A DNA stretch of 15,678 nt from JANXYW01 sp964458665. Lineage in GTDB: Bacteria > Chloroflexota > Dehalococcoidia > DSTF01 > JACRBR01. Positions 6,914-13,581 of the stretch are shown here, piece after piece (positions within the stretch are counted from its first letter, which is position 1; every line of letters starts with the position of its first letter). The stretch covers positions 1 through 15,678 of the forward strand of contig CAYWOO010000124.1 in NCBI GenBank assembly GCA_964458665.1. The letters are read 5' to 3'. The translations under genes were made by a program, and so were the position numbers. Under the pieces are notes generated by a model, which did no database searches, had not been told where the DNA came from, and saw only the letters and a list, made by a program, of their open reading frames with translations.

Positions 6914-6953
6914 TGCTCCCCCCTGCGTACGGTTGTGCTGTTACCTCCGTGTT
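6914..6953 (+). repeat. 40-bp dispersed direct repeat, copy 2
   Basis: Second copy of the motif at 1482-1521, same orientation: TGCTCCCCCCTG, three different bases, then ACGGTTGTGCTGTTA. It lies about 95 bases beyond the last recognisable integrase codon, a usual place for an attachment site. A partial extra TGCTCCCCC copy lies just before it (about 6904-6912). Confidence 0.6.
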
Positions 6954-7018
6954 AACTCCGTCGGTGGCGAGGACCGACCGAAGCGCCCGTCCGGGAGCCC
7001 CTGGCGGAGGTGCTGCTG

Positions 7019-7450
7019 TCACGCTGCGGAGTGCTTGAGTTCACCGTGCTGGGCGACGGTGACGCCCAGCACGTTGGCGATGTCGCACAGGCGAGCGAGG
7101 CTCGCCGAGCGGTAGTCGTTGGCCTCGTAACGTTGGATCTGCTGCTCGGCCATCCCGAGCGCCTCCGCGAGCTGGCGCTGGGTCCATCCCCTCGAGATCC
7201 GGGCCTTCACGAGCACGGTCGAGAGCTCCTCCAATGACGGTGCGTCGAACGTCGACACCGCTCCCTGCCTCAGGAGGTCGAACTCGCCCAGTTCGGCACG
7301 CAGGTCGTCGGCTTGGGCTCGTAGGGCATCGAGCTCGAGTCGCTCCAACCGGGAGCGTTTGCCCGGGCGCGCCTCGATGTTGGTGGCGGCGGCCTCGAAT
7401 CGCTCGAGATGTCCCTTGGTCGCTCGGTACTGCACTTCATTGGTGATCAT
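7019..7450 (-). CDS. XRE-family HTH regulator, probable antitoxin-like partner of DUF6932
   Basis: A 143-residue DNA-binding protein. Residues 10-65 are charged and helical (KGHLERFEAA, RLERLELDALRAQADDLRAE), probably a coiled-coil or partner-binding part. Residues 74-133 form a Cro/C1-type helix-turn-helix: STVLVKARISRGWTQRQLAE, ALGMAEQQIQRYEAND, then SLARLCDIANVLGV. ATG at 7450 has a good site (AAAGGAG) and overlaps the TGA of the upstream DUF6932 gene (ATGA). A second gene encoding an XRE regulator, coupled to a nucleotidyltransferase-like protein, is the layout of a toxin-antitoxin or defence pair, but activity is not shown. It would probably bind the palindrome at 7892-7911. Confidence 0.85.
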   Translation of the reverse strand: MITNEVQYRATKGHLERFEAAATNIEARPGKRSRLERLELDALRAQADDLRAELGEFDLLRQGAVSTFDAPSLEELSTVLVKARISRGWTQRQLAEALGMAEQQIQRYEANDYRSASLARLCDIANVLGVTVAQHGELKHSAA

Positions 7451-7890
7451 GGTGAGGCTCCTTTCTGGAGGTCGATGACGACGATTCCCTTGCGGCCGGT
7501 GTCACGCTCGTTCTGGAAGAACTCGGCAAACGACAGACCCGACTGTGTCTCGATCACGTTCGGGAACAACTCGCCACCGAACCGTTCCTTCTGCGCTCGG
7601 CGACGCTCGGAGAGGTCCAAGAGCACCGGATCGAGCACGTCGAGATCGACGCCGTCGGTGTCCTAGCACGCGTCGAAGTCGCCGGGCTCGTCCTTGGCGG
7701 TCACAAAGCTCCCGTTCACCCACACCCGACGACACCCGGCGGTACTCAACATCTCGATCGCCTCGGCCAGTCCATCCAAGAGACGGCGACGACGCTCGGT
7801 CCATCCGAACCGGTCGAGAACCTCGTCCCATGACGCGACGTGCTCGCCCGGCGGAAGCCGGCCGGTCGTCGGATCGAACTCCGGAAGCAC
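7447..7890 (-). pseudogene. DUF6932 family protein interrupted by one in-frame TAG
   Basis: From GTG at 7890, 75 residues are followed by TAG at 7665-7663. The same frame then continues without a shift to TGA at 7449-7447. The joined sequence is a normal DUF6932-like protein of about 147 positions: WDEVLDRFGWTERRRRLLDG, VWVNGSFVTAKDEPGDFDAC, [TAG], DTDGVDLDVLDPVLLDLSER, KERFGGELFPNVIE, SFAEFFQNERDTGRKGIVVI. GS (60-61) and DFD (71-73) resemble a nucleotidyltransferase GS...DxD motif. From memory, relatives have Trp after the Cys, so TGG to TAG by one G-to-A change is the simplest explanation. As it stands the product stops right after the DxD. The start GTG sits six bases after a TAGTGT -10 element. 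Sequencing error, true nonsense and readthrough remain open. Confidence 0.75.
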
Positions 7891-7891
7891 A

Positions 7892-7911
7892 CCACAACAC
7901 TATCATTGTGG
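7892..7911. promoter_or_regulatory. Inverted repeat overlapping the DUF6932-xre promoter
   Basis: CCACAA (7892-7897) and TTGTGG (7906-7911) are perfect 6-bp arms around 8 bases. On the minus strand TAGTGT (7902-7897) lies in the site and ends six bases before GTG at 7890, so the promoter appears leaderless and the repeat would cover the -10. That is a good position for autorepression by the XRE protein. The link is inferred. Confidence 0.5.
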
Positions 7912-7970
7912 TTCGAGTAGCACCGGTGCCACGTGTGCGTCTGCGCGCGATCGCGTGCACTGCCGATCGG

Positions 7971-8147
7971 TCACCCATTTGCGCCGGGGCCGTAGATTGC
8001 CGCCGTGGCACGACGACCACTCCCCGGCCGCCACCCCGGGAGCTCCTCGCCGATGGGGACCCGCAGCTGGGTGCTGGCGGCCTTGGTCTCCTCCACCTTG
8101 GAGACAGCGGTGCCGGTCGTGGCGCCCTTCTTCTCGGCGGGTCTCAC
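7971..8147 (-). CDS. Small ORF (58 aa) directly after moaA, unrecognised
   Basis: GTG at 8147 lies three bases after the moaA stop, and the frame runs to TGA at 7971. The sequence includes RPAEKKGATTGTAVSKVEET, KAASTQLRVPIGEELPGWRPG and then a less regular end. Over the first 42 codons nearly every third position is G or C and first positions are purine-rich, which argues that this frame is coded. It has no Cys and no membrane segment, and is Lys/Glu/Thr-rich at the start. Translational coupling to moaA is likely. I do not recognise a family and would not assign a molybdopterin role from position alone. The Arg/Gly-rich last third may mean that the original reading frame ended differently. 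Confidence 0.45.
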   Translation of the reverse strand: MRPAEKKGATTGTAVSKVEETKAASTQLRVPIGEELPGWRPGSGRRATAAIYGPGANG

Positions 8148-8150
8148 GGG

Positions 8151-9191
8151 TCAGCCACCGAGGTGGCTCATCTCGACCTTGTGGAGACCTGCGGTCTGTG
8201 ACGACCTGGTCTCGGAGTACCGGTCGGCACGGTTCGTCCAAAGCCCGGACGTCACGGCGTCGAGCATCTCGTCGCTCGCACCCGCCCGCAGGACCTGGCG
8301 CAGGTCGGTCCCGCGAGTAGCGAACAGACAGGTGTAGACGACACCCTCGGCTGAGACGCGAGCCCGGGTGCAATCACCACAGAACGGTTGGGTGACCGAG
8401 GCGATGACGCCCACCTCCCCGGTCCCGTCTCGGTAACGCCACCGTTGCGCCACTTCGCCCCGGTAGGAAGTGCCAACCGGCTCGATCCCGAACTCCCGGT
8501 CCAGCATCTCGACGATGTCCCGGGCCGGGACCACGTCGTCGAGTCGCCAGCCGTTGGTGGTGCCGACGTCCATGTACTCGATGAACCGGAGGATGTGCCC
8601 CGAGCCTTTGAAATGCCGGGCCATGTCGAGGATCGAGCCGTCGTTGACGCCGCGTTGCACCACCATGTTGATCTTGATGGGGGTGAGCCCGGCGTCGGAG
8701 GCGGCGGCGATCCCGTCAAGCACCCCCTGCACGCCGAAGCCGACGTCGTTCATGGCCATGAACACGGTGTCGTCCATCGAGTCGAGACTGACCGTGACCC
8801 GGCGGAGCCCGGCCGCCGCCAGGTCCCGGGCTTTGCGGCCCAGCAAGGCGCCGTTGGTGGTGAGCGTGAGGTCCTCGACATCGGGGATGAGGGCCAGACG
8901 GGCGACGAGGTCCTCGATCCCGTTGCGGAGCAGCGGCTCCCCCCCGGTGAGGCGCAGCTTGCGGACCCCGTGGCGTACGAAGGAGCGGGCCACCCGGTCG
9001 ATCTCCTCGAAGCTGAGCAGCGCACCCCGGGCCAGGAACTCGTGCTCGCGGTTGAAGATCTCCTTGGGCATGCAGTATGTGCAACGGAAGTTGCACCGAT
9101 CAGTGACCGAGATACGAAGGTCCCGGACGGGCCGACCCAACGTGTCCAACGGGCTCAATGGGCTGATCCTGAGTGCCACTGGCTGTGGCAT
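8151..9191 (-). CDS. moaA: GTP 3',8-cyclase MoaA (radical SAM)
   Basis: MoaA converts GTP to 3',8-cyclo-7,8-dihydro-GTP, the first step of molybdenum cofactor synthesis, in the cytosol. The 346-residue protein is full length. It has the radical SAM motif C33-x3-C37-x2-C40 (DRCNFRCTYCMP), the GGEP SAM-binding box at 83-86, LTLTTNGALL and VTVSLDS. A second 4Fe-4S site follows at C271, C274 and C288 (PFCGDCTRARVS ... YTCLFA). The C-terminus is the conserved Gly-Gly tail (HLGG) needed for activity. ATG at 9191 is two bases after the stop of the A-type carrier gene, so the two are coupled. No other moa/moe gene is in the window. The enzyme needs two 4Fe-4S clusters, which explains its place after cluster-assembly genes. 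Confidence 0.96.
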   Translation of the reverse strand: MPQPVALRISPLSPLDTLGRPVRDLRISVTDRCNFRCTYCMPKEIFNREHEFLARGALLSFEEIDRVARSFVRHGVRKLRLTGGEPLLRNGIEDLVARLALIPDVEDLTLTTNGALLGRKARDLAAAGLRRVTVSLDSMDDTVFMAMNDVGFGVQGVLDGIAAASDAGLTPIKINMVVQRGVNDGSILDMARHFKGSGHILRFIEYMDVGTTNGWRLDDVVPARDIVEMLDREFGIEPVGTSYRGEVAQRWRYRDGTGEVGVIASVTQPFCGDCTRARVSAEGVVYTCLFATRGTDLRQVLRAGASDEMLDAVTSGLWTNRADRYSETRSSQTAGLHKVEMSHLGG

Positions 9192-9193
9192 GG

Positions 9194-9544
9194 CTAGGAG
9201 AAGGACTGTCCGCAGCCACAGGAGCGCTGGGCCTGGGGGTTCTCGATCTTGAAGCCGGCGCCCTGGAGGCCGTCGTTGTAGTCGAGGGTGGCCCCGGCGA
9301 TGTGGGGGGCGCTGGCCGCGTCGACTCTCACCGTGGCCGTGCCGAAGATGGCCACGTGGTCCTCGGGGTCGGTGTCAGTGTCGAAGAACATCTCGTAGGA
9401 CATCCCTGAGCACCCCCCGGCCTTGACGGCGACGCGTAGGGCGAGCTGGTCGTCGCCCTCCTGGGCGATCAGTTCGGCGACTTTGGCTGCGGCATTGTCG
9501 GTGAGGGTGATTACGGGTGTGGTCGTGAAGGCGGTGGTGCTCAT
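9194..9544 (-). CDS. A-type Fe-S carrier protein (ErpA/HesB/IscA family)
   Basis: A 116-residue A-type carrier that receives Fe-S clusters from the SUF scaffold and passes them to target enzymes. The three conserved cysteines are present: C45 in KAGGCSGMSYEM, and C109/C111 in RSCGCGQSF at the C-terminus. ITLTDNAAAKVAELI and GATLDYNDGLQGAGFKIENP are the family's other blocks. The length is normal, with a short Thr-rich N-terminal extension. ATG at 9544 follows AAGGAG. The gene lies 25 bases after the second mrp gene and two bases before moaA, so MoaA is a likely direct client. ErpA versus SufA naming cannot be settled here. Confidence 0.94.
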   Translation of the reverse strand: MSTTAFTTTPVITLTDNAAAKVAELIAQEGDDQLALRVAVKAGGCSGMSYEMFFDTDTDPEDHVAIFGTATVRVDAASAPHIAGATLDYNDGLQGAGFKIENPQAQRSCGCGQSFS

Positions 9545-9569
9545 CGCGAAAGGGCTCCTTGTCGTTGTT

Positions 9570-10820
9570 TCAATGTGTCGGATTCGATAGGTCGGATTCG
9601 ATGTGTGGGGTCGAGGTAGTCGTCGTGGGCCTGTGCTGTGGCATGGGGGTCAGGTGACCGATGGATTTGAAAAACTGGCGGGCGGTGCAGGCGACCATCT
9701 CGACGAGCGGGATGGCTTCGGTGACGATGCGTTCGGCCAGGGCCGCGAACGCGTGGGCTGCCGGAGTGTGCGGAGCGGCGATCACGGCCGGCTCACCGGC
9801 GTCTCCCCCGGCGGCCACAGCCGGGTCGAGCGGGATCGATCCGAGCAGGGGCACGCCGAGCTGTTCGGCCAGCCGCTCGCCCCCGCCCGAGCCGAACACG
9901 GCATACCGGGTGCCGTCGGGAGCCACCGACGCGCTCATGTTCTCGATAACCCCCGCCACCCTCAGGTAGCCCTTGCGGGCCATGTCGGCCGCCCGGGCCG
10001 CCACCTGCTGGGCGGCCAGCGTCGGGGTGGTGACGATCACCATCTCGGTCCGGGGCATCATCCGGGCCAGGCCCATCTGGATGTCTGCGGTGCCCGGAGG
10101 CATGTCGATCAACAGGTAGTGCATGTCGCCCCAGAGCACGTCTTCGAGGAAGTGCTGCACAGCCCGGTTGAGCATGAAGCCGCGCCACATGATGGCCTCG
10201 TCCTCACCGGTCCCCTCGATCGAGCCCATCGACACCACCTTGAGCAGGCCCGGGCCAACGGGCTTCTCCAACGGGACGAACCGGGCTCGGCCGGCCTCGT
10301 CCTTCACCCCTTGGACCCGGCCCTCGACGCCCAGCATGCGCGGGATGGAGAACCCGCCGATGTCGGCGTCGAGCACACCGACCGTCAGGCCACGCAGCGC
10401 CAGCTGCGCGGCCAGGTTGGCCGTGATCGACGACTTGCCCACCCCGCCCTTGCCCGAGGCGATCGCAACGATCCGGGTGGTGGCCGGGATATCGGTGTGG
10501 AGCGCCTTGTCGCGCGCCTTGAACCGGGCCCGGGCCATGACGTTCTTCTTCTGTTCTGTGGTCATCTCCCCGAAGTGGACCCGCACCTCGGCGACACCGG
10601 GCAGGCCGGCCACGCGCAACTTGATGTCTTTCATGATCTGGGCTCGCAACGGGCAGCCGGCCGTGGTCAGGGCGATGGTGACGTCCACGTCGCCGCTGCG
10701 CGGGTCGACCTCGATGACCTGCACCATGCCCAGGTCGACGATGTTGTCGCCCAGCTCCGGGTCGATCACCCCGAGCAGGACGTTGCGCACGGCTTTCTCG
10801 GCCACAACGGTGGTGGACAT
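9570..10820 (-). CDS. Mrp/NBP35-family Fe-S carrier ATPase with N-terminal DUF59 domain
   Basis: A 416-residue cytosolic P-loop ATPase of the Mrp/ApbC family, which binds and transfers Fe-S clusters. Residues 5-85 are a DUF59/MIP18 domain (VIDPELGDNIVDLGMV; C56 in TTAGCPLRAQI). The deviant Walker A is SGKGGVGKSS (122-131), with DADIGGFSIPRMLG, Walker B-like LLIDMPPGTADIQ (237-248), and VIENMS near 291. Between ENMS and GSGGGERL there is no CxxC, the dimer-bridging cluster motif of many Mrp proteins. The last 40 residues form a Thr/Pro/His-rich tail (HRPTTTTSTPHIESD) unlike the family core. ATG at 10820 follows GAGGAG; the frame stays open far upstream only as an overlap with nfu. The nfu stop is 14 bases upstream. 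Confidence 0.93.
   Translation of the reverse strand: MSTTVVAEKAVRNVLLGVIDPELGDNIVDLGMVQVIEVDPRSGDVDVTIALTTAGCPLRAQIMKDIKLRVAGLPGVAEVRVHFGEMTTEQKKNVMARARFKARDKALHTDIPATTRIVAIASGKGGVGKSSITANLAAQLALRGLTVGVLDADIGGFSIPRMLGVEGRVQGVKDEAGRARFVPLEKPVGPGLLKVVSMGSIEGTGEDEAIMWRGFMLNRAVQHFLEDVLWGDMHYLLIDMPPGTADIQMGLARMMPRTEMVIVTTPTLAAQQVAARAADMARKGYLRVAGVIENMSASVAPDGTRYAVFGSGGGERLAEQLGVPLLGSIPLDPAVAAGGDAGEPAVIAAPHTPAAHAFAALAERIVTEAIPLVEMVACTARQFFKSIGHLTPMPQHRPTTTTSTPHIESDLSNPTH
9577..9602 (+). repeat. Two tandem copies of a 12-bp unit in the mrp 3' end
   Basis: GTCGGATTCGAT occurs at 9577-9588 and 9591-9602 (period 14). On the minus strand it encodes the end of the low-complexity Mrp tail (ESDLSNPTH). 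A duplication in this unconserved tail is the simplest reading. Confidence 0.6.
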
Positions 10821-10834
10821 CACGTTCTCCTCAT

Positions 10835-11467
10835 CTACTTCTTGGCCTTCTCGTAGTACGGGTTGGTGCCCGCGGCGTGGTCGGTGACGTCGATCACTCG
10901 AGTGATCTCGGGGACCGACTCGCGGAGGGCCACTTCGATCCCCTGGCTCAAGGTCACCGCCGCCATCCCACATCCCGCGCAGCCTCCGCTCAAGCGGAGA
11001 TAGGCAGCGTCGTCCTCCACCGCTACGAGGTCGGCGTGGCCGCCGTGGGCTGCAATGGATGGGTTGATCTGCTGCTCGAGGACCTGCACGATCCGCTGGG
11101 CCACGTCGCCGCTGAGGTCGACGGGGGGCCCGGCCATAGCCGGGCTGAGGTCGAGGATGCCCGGCGTTCCCGTGAGCAGCTGGGTCCGGATGGCGGCTCC
11201 GATCGCCGACTTCAGCTCGGACCACGAGGCGCTCGCCTCCTTGCCGACGGTGACCACGTTGTCGGCGACGAGCACGTGGGCGACACCGACAAGCGCGAAA
11301 AGCTGCTCGGCGAGGGGCGATCCCGCGGCCCGTTCCCTGTTCTTGAAGAAGAACGGCCCGCCAGAACGCACCGCCCTGCTCAGCGTGAACTTGCACGTGC
11401 CGGGGTCGGCCAGCGACGTCTCGGCGCGAATCGCGATGGTCGGATCGACGGGCAGGACCTCAGACAT
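10835..11467 (-). CDS. Nfu-type Fe-S scaffold (Nfu_N plus NifU C-terminal domain)
   Basis: A 210-residue Fe-S scaffold/carrier. The N-terminal Nfu_N domain (about 8-100) is shown by DPGTCKFTLSRAV, FFFKNRERAAGSPLAEQLFA, HVLVADNVVTVGKEASASWS and AAIRTQLLTG. The NifU C-terminal domain (about 120-195) has INPSIAAHGGHADLVAVEDD and the cluster-binding pair C163/C166 in LSGGCAGCGMAAVTLSQGIE. This arrangement matches NFU1-like proteins. Its ATG lies inside the last codons of the upstream mrp-DUF971 gene (8-bp overlap), so translation is coupled. The Lys-rich end (YYEKAKK) is short and unremarkable. It would hand 4Fe-4S clusters to clients along with the two Mrp proteins that flank it. Confidence 0.95.
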   Translation of the reverse strand: MSEVLPVDPTIAIRAETSLADPGTCKFTLSRAVRSGGPFFFKNRERAAGSPLAEQLFALVGVAHVLVADNVVTVGKEASASWSELKSAIGAAIRTQLLTGTPGILDLSPAMAGPPVDLSGDVAQRIVQVLEQQINPSIAAHGGHADLVAVEDDAAYLRLSGGCAGCGMAAVTLSQGIEVALRESVPEITRVIDVTDHAAGTNPYYEKAKK

Positions 11468-12704
11468 CTTCCACGACCTTGGCCGTGTCGCGCTCGCCCA
11501 GGACCCGCAGGTACTCGAATGAGTAGATCCCGGTGCTGTGGCCGTCGCTCCAGTTCACGGTGATGGCGTAGTTGCCGACACTGATGATCGTCCGTGGAGC
11601 TACGTCTGGTCGGACGCTCGCCGGGTCCAGGACCGGTCGGCCGCTCATCTCCTCGATGCACAGCGCGCAATGACAGGCGAGCCGCAGGTCGCGCACGTCG
11701 AAGTCGTCACGGTGGCCGTCCTCCCAGAGCACCGACAGCGTGCGCGCATCTCGCCGGTGGAAGCCGATCGGGGTGGTCCGAGAACCCGATGGGTGGGCGG
11801 CGGTCTCCACCCAGGCCGGCTCGCCCTCGTTGGTGTGCCACGTCCACGAGAACGGCCTCAGCGCGGTCGTCGGTAGCCCTTCGAGCCGGCCGACGAGCTC
11901 GGTGGCGATCGCCAGGTAGGTCTGGGCCGACACCGAGTGGGGCTTGTCGAGGAAGATCGGGTGGCCTTCGTCGCCGCCGGTGACGATGTCGGCGTCGAGG
12001 GGGAGCGACCCGAGGAACGGAACGCCGATCTGACGGCTCATCCGTTCGCCGCCGCCGCTACGGAACACGTCGGTGCCCTGCCCGCAGTGCGGGCAGGTGA
12101 ACGTGCTCATGTTCTCGATGATGCCGAGGATCGGGACGTGCACCGTCTCGAACATCCGCAACCCTCGGCGGGCGATCTTGAGGCTCACGTCCTGGGGCGT
12201 CGTGACGATGACCACACCCGACAGGGGGAGGCTCTGGGCCAACGTCAGCTGGGTGTCGCCCGTCCCGGGCGGGAGGTCGAGGATCAGGTAGTCCAGCTCA
12301 CCCCAGTCCACGCCGCCGACGAACATCTGCAGGTACTTGCTCACCATCGGGCCCCGCAGGATGGCCGGGTTGTCGTCACCGCGGAGCAGCCCCATCGACA
12401 CCGCCTTGAGGCCGTGGCGGTCCGCGGGGACGATCCTGCCGTCGGGGGTCGCCTCGGGAGGCTGGTCGGTGGGCAGTCCCAGCATGCCCGGGATGCTGGG
12501 CCCGAGGACGTCGGCGTCGACGAGCCCCACCCGGCCGCCGACGTGGCGGAGCGCGAGCGCGAGATTCACGGCGACGGTCGACTTGCCGACGCCGCCCTTC
12601 CCGCTGCCCACCGCGACGATGTGCCGGATGCCGGGCAGCTTGTCCTGATCAGGCGAGGTCGTGCTGCTCATTGGCTGCGATCGCTTCCTCCTCGGGGTGC
12701 TCAT
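11460..12704 (-). CDS. Mrp/ApbC Fe-S carrier ATPase fused to a DUF971 domain
   Basis: A 414-residue fusion. The first part (about 25-280) is an Mrp P-loop ATPase: SGKGGVGKST (34-43), LVDADVLGPSIPGMLGL, LDLPPGTGDTQL (142-153), TTPQDVSL and IIENMSTF followed by C204-P-H-C207, the CxxC that bridges a cluster between two subunits. The second part (about 313-405) is DUF971 (GBBH-like N-terminal) with LSVLWEDGHRDDFDVRDLRL, ACHCALCIEEMSG (C344, C346, C349), ISVGNYAITVNWSDGHSTGI and YSFEYLR. Unlike the second Mrp of this operon it has no DUF59 domain. I took ATG at 12704, 12 bases after the ferredoxin stop; ATG at 12671 would drop 11 residues and follows an AGGAGG at a long spacing. Mrp-DUF971 fusions exist elsewhere; the role of DUF971 in cluster chemistry is inferred. 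Confidence 0.93.
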   Translation of the reverse strand: MSTPRRKRSQPMSSTTSPDQDKLPGIRHIVAVGSGKGGVGKSTVAVNLALALRHVGGRVGLVDADVLGPSIPGMLGLPTDQPPEATPDGRIVPADRHGLKAVSMGLLRGDDNPAILRGPMVSKYLQMFVGGVDWGELDYLILDLPPGTGDTQLTLAQSLPLSGVVIVTTPQDVSLKIARRGLRMFETVHVPILGIIENMSTFTCPHCGQGTDVFRSGGGERMSRQIGVPFLGSLPLDADIVTGGDEGHPIFLDKPHSVSAQTYLAIATELVGRLEGLPTTALRPFSWTWHTNEGEPAWVETAAHPSGSRTTPIGFHRRDARTLSVLWEDGHRDDFDVRDLRLACHCALCIEEMSGRPVLDPASVRPDVAPRTIISVGNYAITVNWSDGHSTGIYSFEYLRVLGERDTAKVVEDV

Positions 12705-12716
12705 CTCGCACCGGAC

Positions 12717-12968
12717 TCATCCGTCCACCTCGATGAAGATGCACTCGCCGGGGCATTCCTCGGCCGACTCGATGGTCGCCTCTTCCTGGCCGGCGGGGAC
12801 GTTGGCCATCCCCTCGGCACCCTCGGGGTTGCCCTTGGCGGCGGCGAAGACCTTGTCGCCGTCCTTGACGTAGGCCAGGCCGTCGTCGAGGAGGGTGAAC
12901 ACGTCGGGCGCGATCTCCTCGCACAGGCCGTCGCCCGTGCACAGATCCTGATCGATCCAGACCTTCAT
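12717..12968 (-). CDS. Small ferredoxin, probable 3Fe-4S type
   Basis: An 83-residue ferredoxin. C10 and C16 (DQDLCTGDGLCEEIAPD) are spaced C-x5-C, and C72-P (AEECPGECIFIE) follows near the end. This is the pattern of bacterial single-cluster ferredoxins that serve P450s, where the missing cysteine gives a 3Fe-4S cluster. C76 is an extra Cys after the CP and could be a fourth ligand or a bystander. About 30 residues rich in Ala/Gly/Glu (AAAKGNPEGAEGMANVPAGQ) separate the halves. ATG at 12968 has a good site (GAAGGAGAA). It sits inside the SUF operon, 55 bases after sufT, which suggests an electron donor for cluster assembly or for a client (inferred). Confidence 0.88.
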   Translation of the reverse strand: MKVWIDQDLCTGDGLCEEIAPDVFTLLDDGLAYVKDGDKVFAAAKGNPEGAEGMANVPAGQEEATIESAEECPGECIFIEVDG

Positions 12969-13023
12969 GGCGTTGTGTTCTCCTTCGGTTCGGTTCTCAT
13001 CAAACGGACTGGGCGTCGCCCCG

Positions 13024-13575
13024 TCACAACATGCCGAGCTGCAGGCGGGCAGCGTCGGACATTCGGCTCGGGTCCCAGGGCGGGTCCCAGACCAGCTCGA
13101 CGTCGACGTCGCTGACGCCGGGCACCGATCGCACCCTGGCGAGGGCGTCGTCTTTGAGCACGTCGCCCATCCCGCAGCCGGGGGCGGTCATGGACATCTT
13201 GATCTCGATCCGGTGGCCGCCGTCGGCGAGCGGCTGGGCGTCGCAGGCGTAGATCAGCCCGAGATCCACCACATTGACCGGGATCTCGGGGTCGAAGACG
13301 GTCTTGAGCTGCTCGATCACCTTCTGGAGCTCGAAGGGTCCGGAATCCGCGGGTCCTTCGTTGACCACGGCGCCGTCGAGGCCGAGCGCGGGGGCGTCCT
13401 GGGCGCCGATGCGGACGAGGTAACCCTGCTCGGTCTGGACGGTGAAGCTGCCGCCGAGGGCCTGGGTCACCACCACGCTCTCGCCTCGCCGGAGTGTCAC
13501 CTTGTCCCCACCCGGGATCAAGGTTGCCTCGCAGTCCTGCTCGAGCGCGATCGGTATGTGTCGGTCTGGGCCCAT
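13024..13575 (-). CDS. sufT: SufT, DUF59-type Fe-S assembly factor
   Basis: A 183-residue protein of the long SufT family. The N-terminal part (about 8-65) carries the family's IPGGDKVTLRRGESVVVTQA, LGGSFTVQTEQGYLVRIGAQ and DAPALG. The DUF59 domain (about 83-165) has VFDPEIPVNVVDLGLIYACD, KMSMTAPGCGMGD with the reactive C134, and VELVWDPPWDPSRM at the end. SufT assists 4Fe-4S maturation or transfer; the exact step is not settled in general. ATG at 13575 is preceded by GGAG; GTG at 13581 is directly after the sufU stop and would add only two residues. The coupling with sufU is tight either way. Confidence 0.94.
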   Translation of the reverse strand: MGPDRHIPIALEQDCEATLIPGGDKVTLRRGESVVVTQALGGSFTVQTEQGYLVRIGAQDAPALGLDGAVVNEGPADSGPFELQKVIEQLKTVFDPEIPVNVVDLGLIYACDAQPLADGGHRIEIKMSMTAPGCGMGDVLKDDALARVRSVPGVSDVDVELVWDPPWDPSRMSDAARLQLGML

Positions 13576-13581
13576 GGTCAC

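Noticed and set aside
6960..6978. GTCGGT/ACCGAC hairpin after the xre gene as a terminator
   Set aside because: Only a 6-bp stem with no T-run; too weak to call.
7920..7955. Palindromes GCACCGGTGC and CGCGATCGCG as a terminator of the SUF operon
   Set aside because: Short self-complementary words are frequent in GC-rich DNA, and no extended stem with a T-tract is seen.
8388..9252. Long plus-strand frames opposite moaA
   Set aside because: Antisense shadows produced by high GC content; moaA has complete catalytic motifs.
10821..11396. Upstream extension of the DUF59-Mrp frame (608 residues in all)
   Set aside because: The extension overlaps nfu completely and is Arg/Gly/Pro-rich out-of-frame sequence; the Mrp start at 10820 has its own ribosome binding site.
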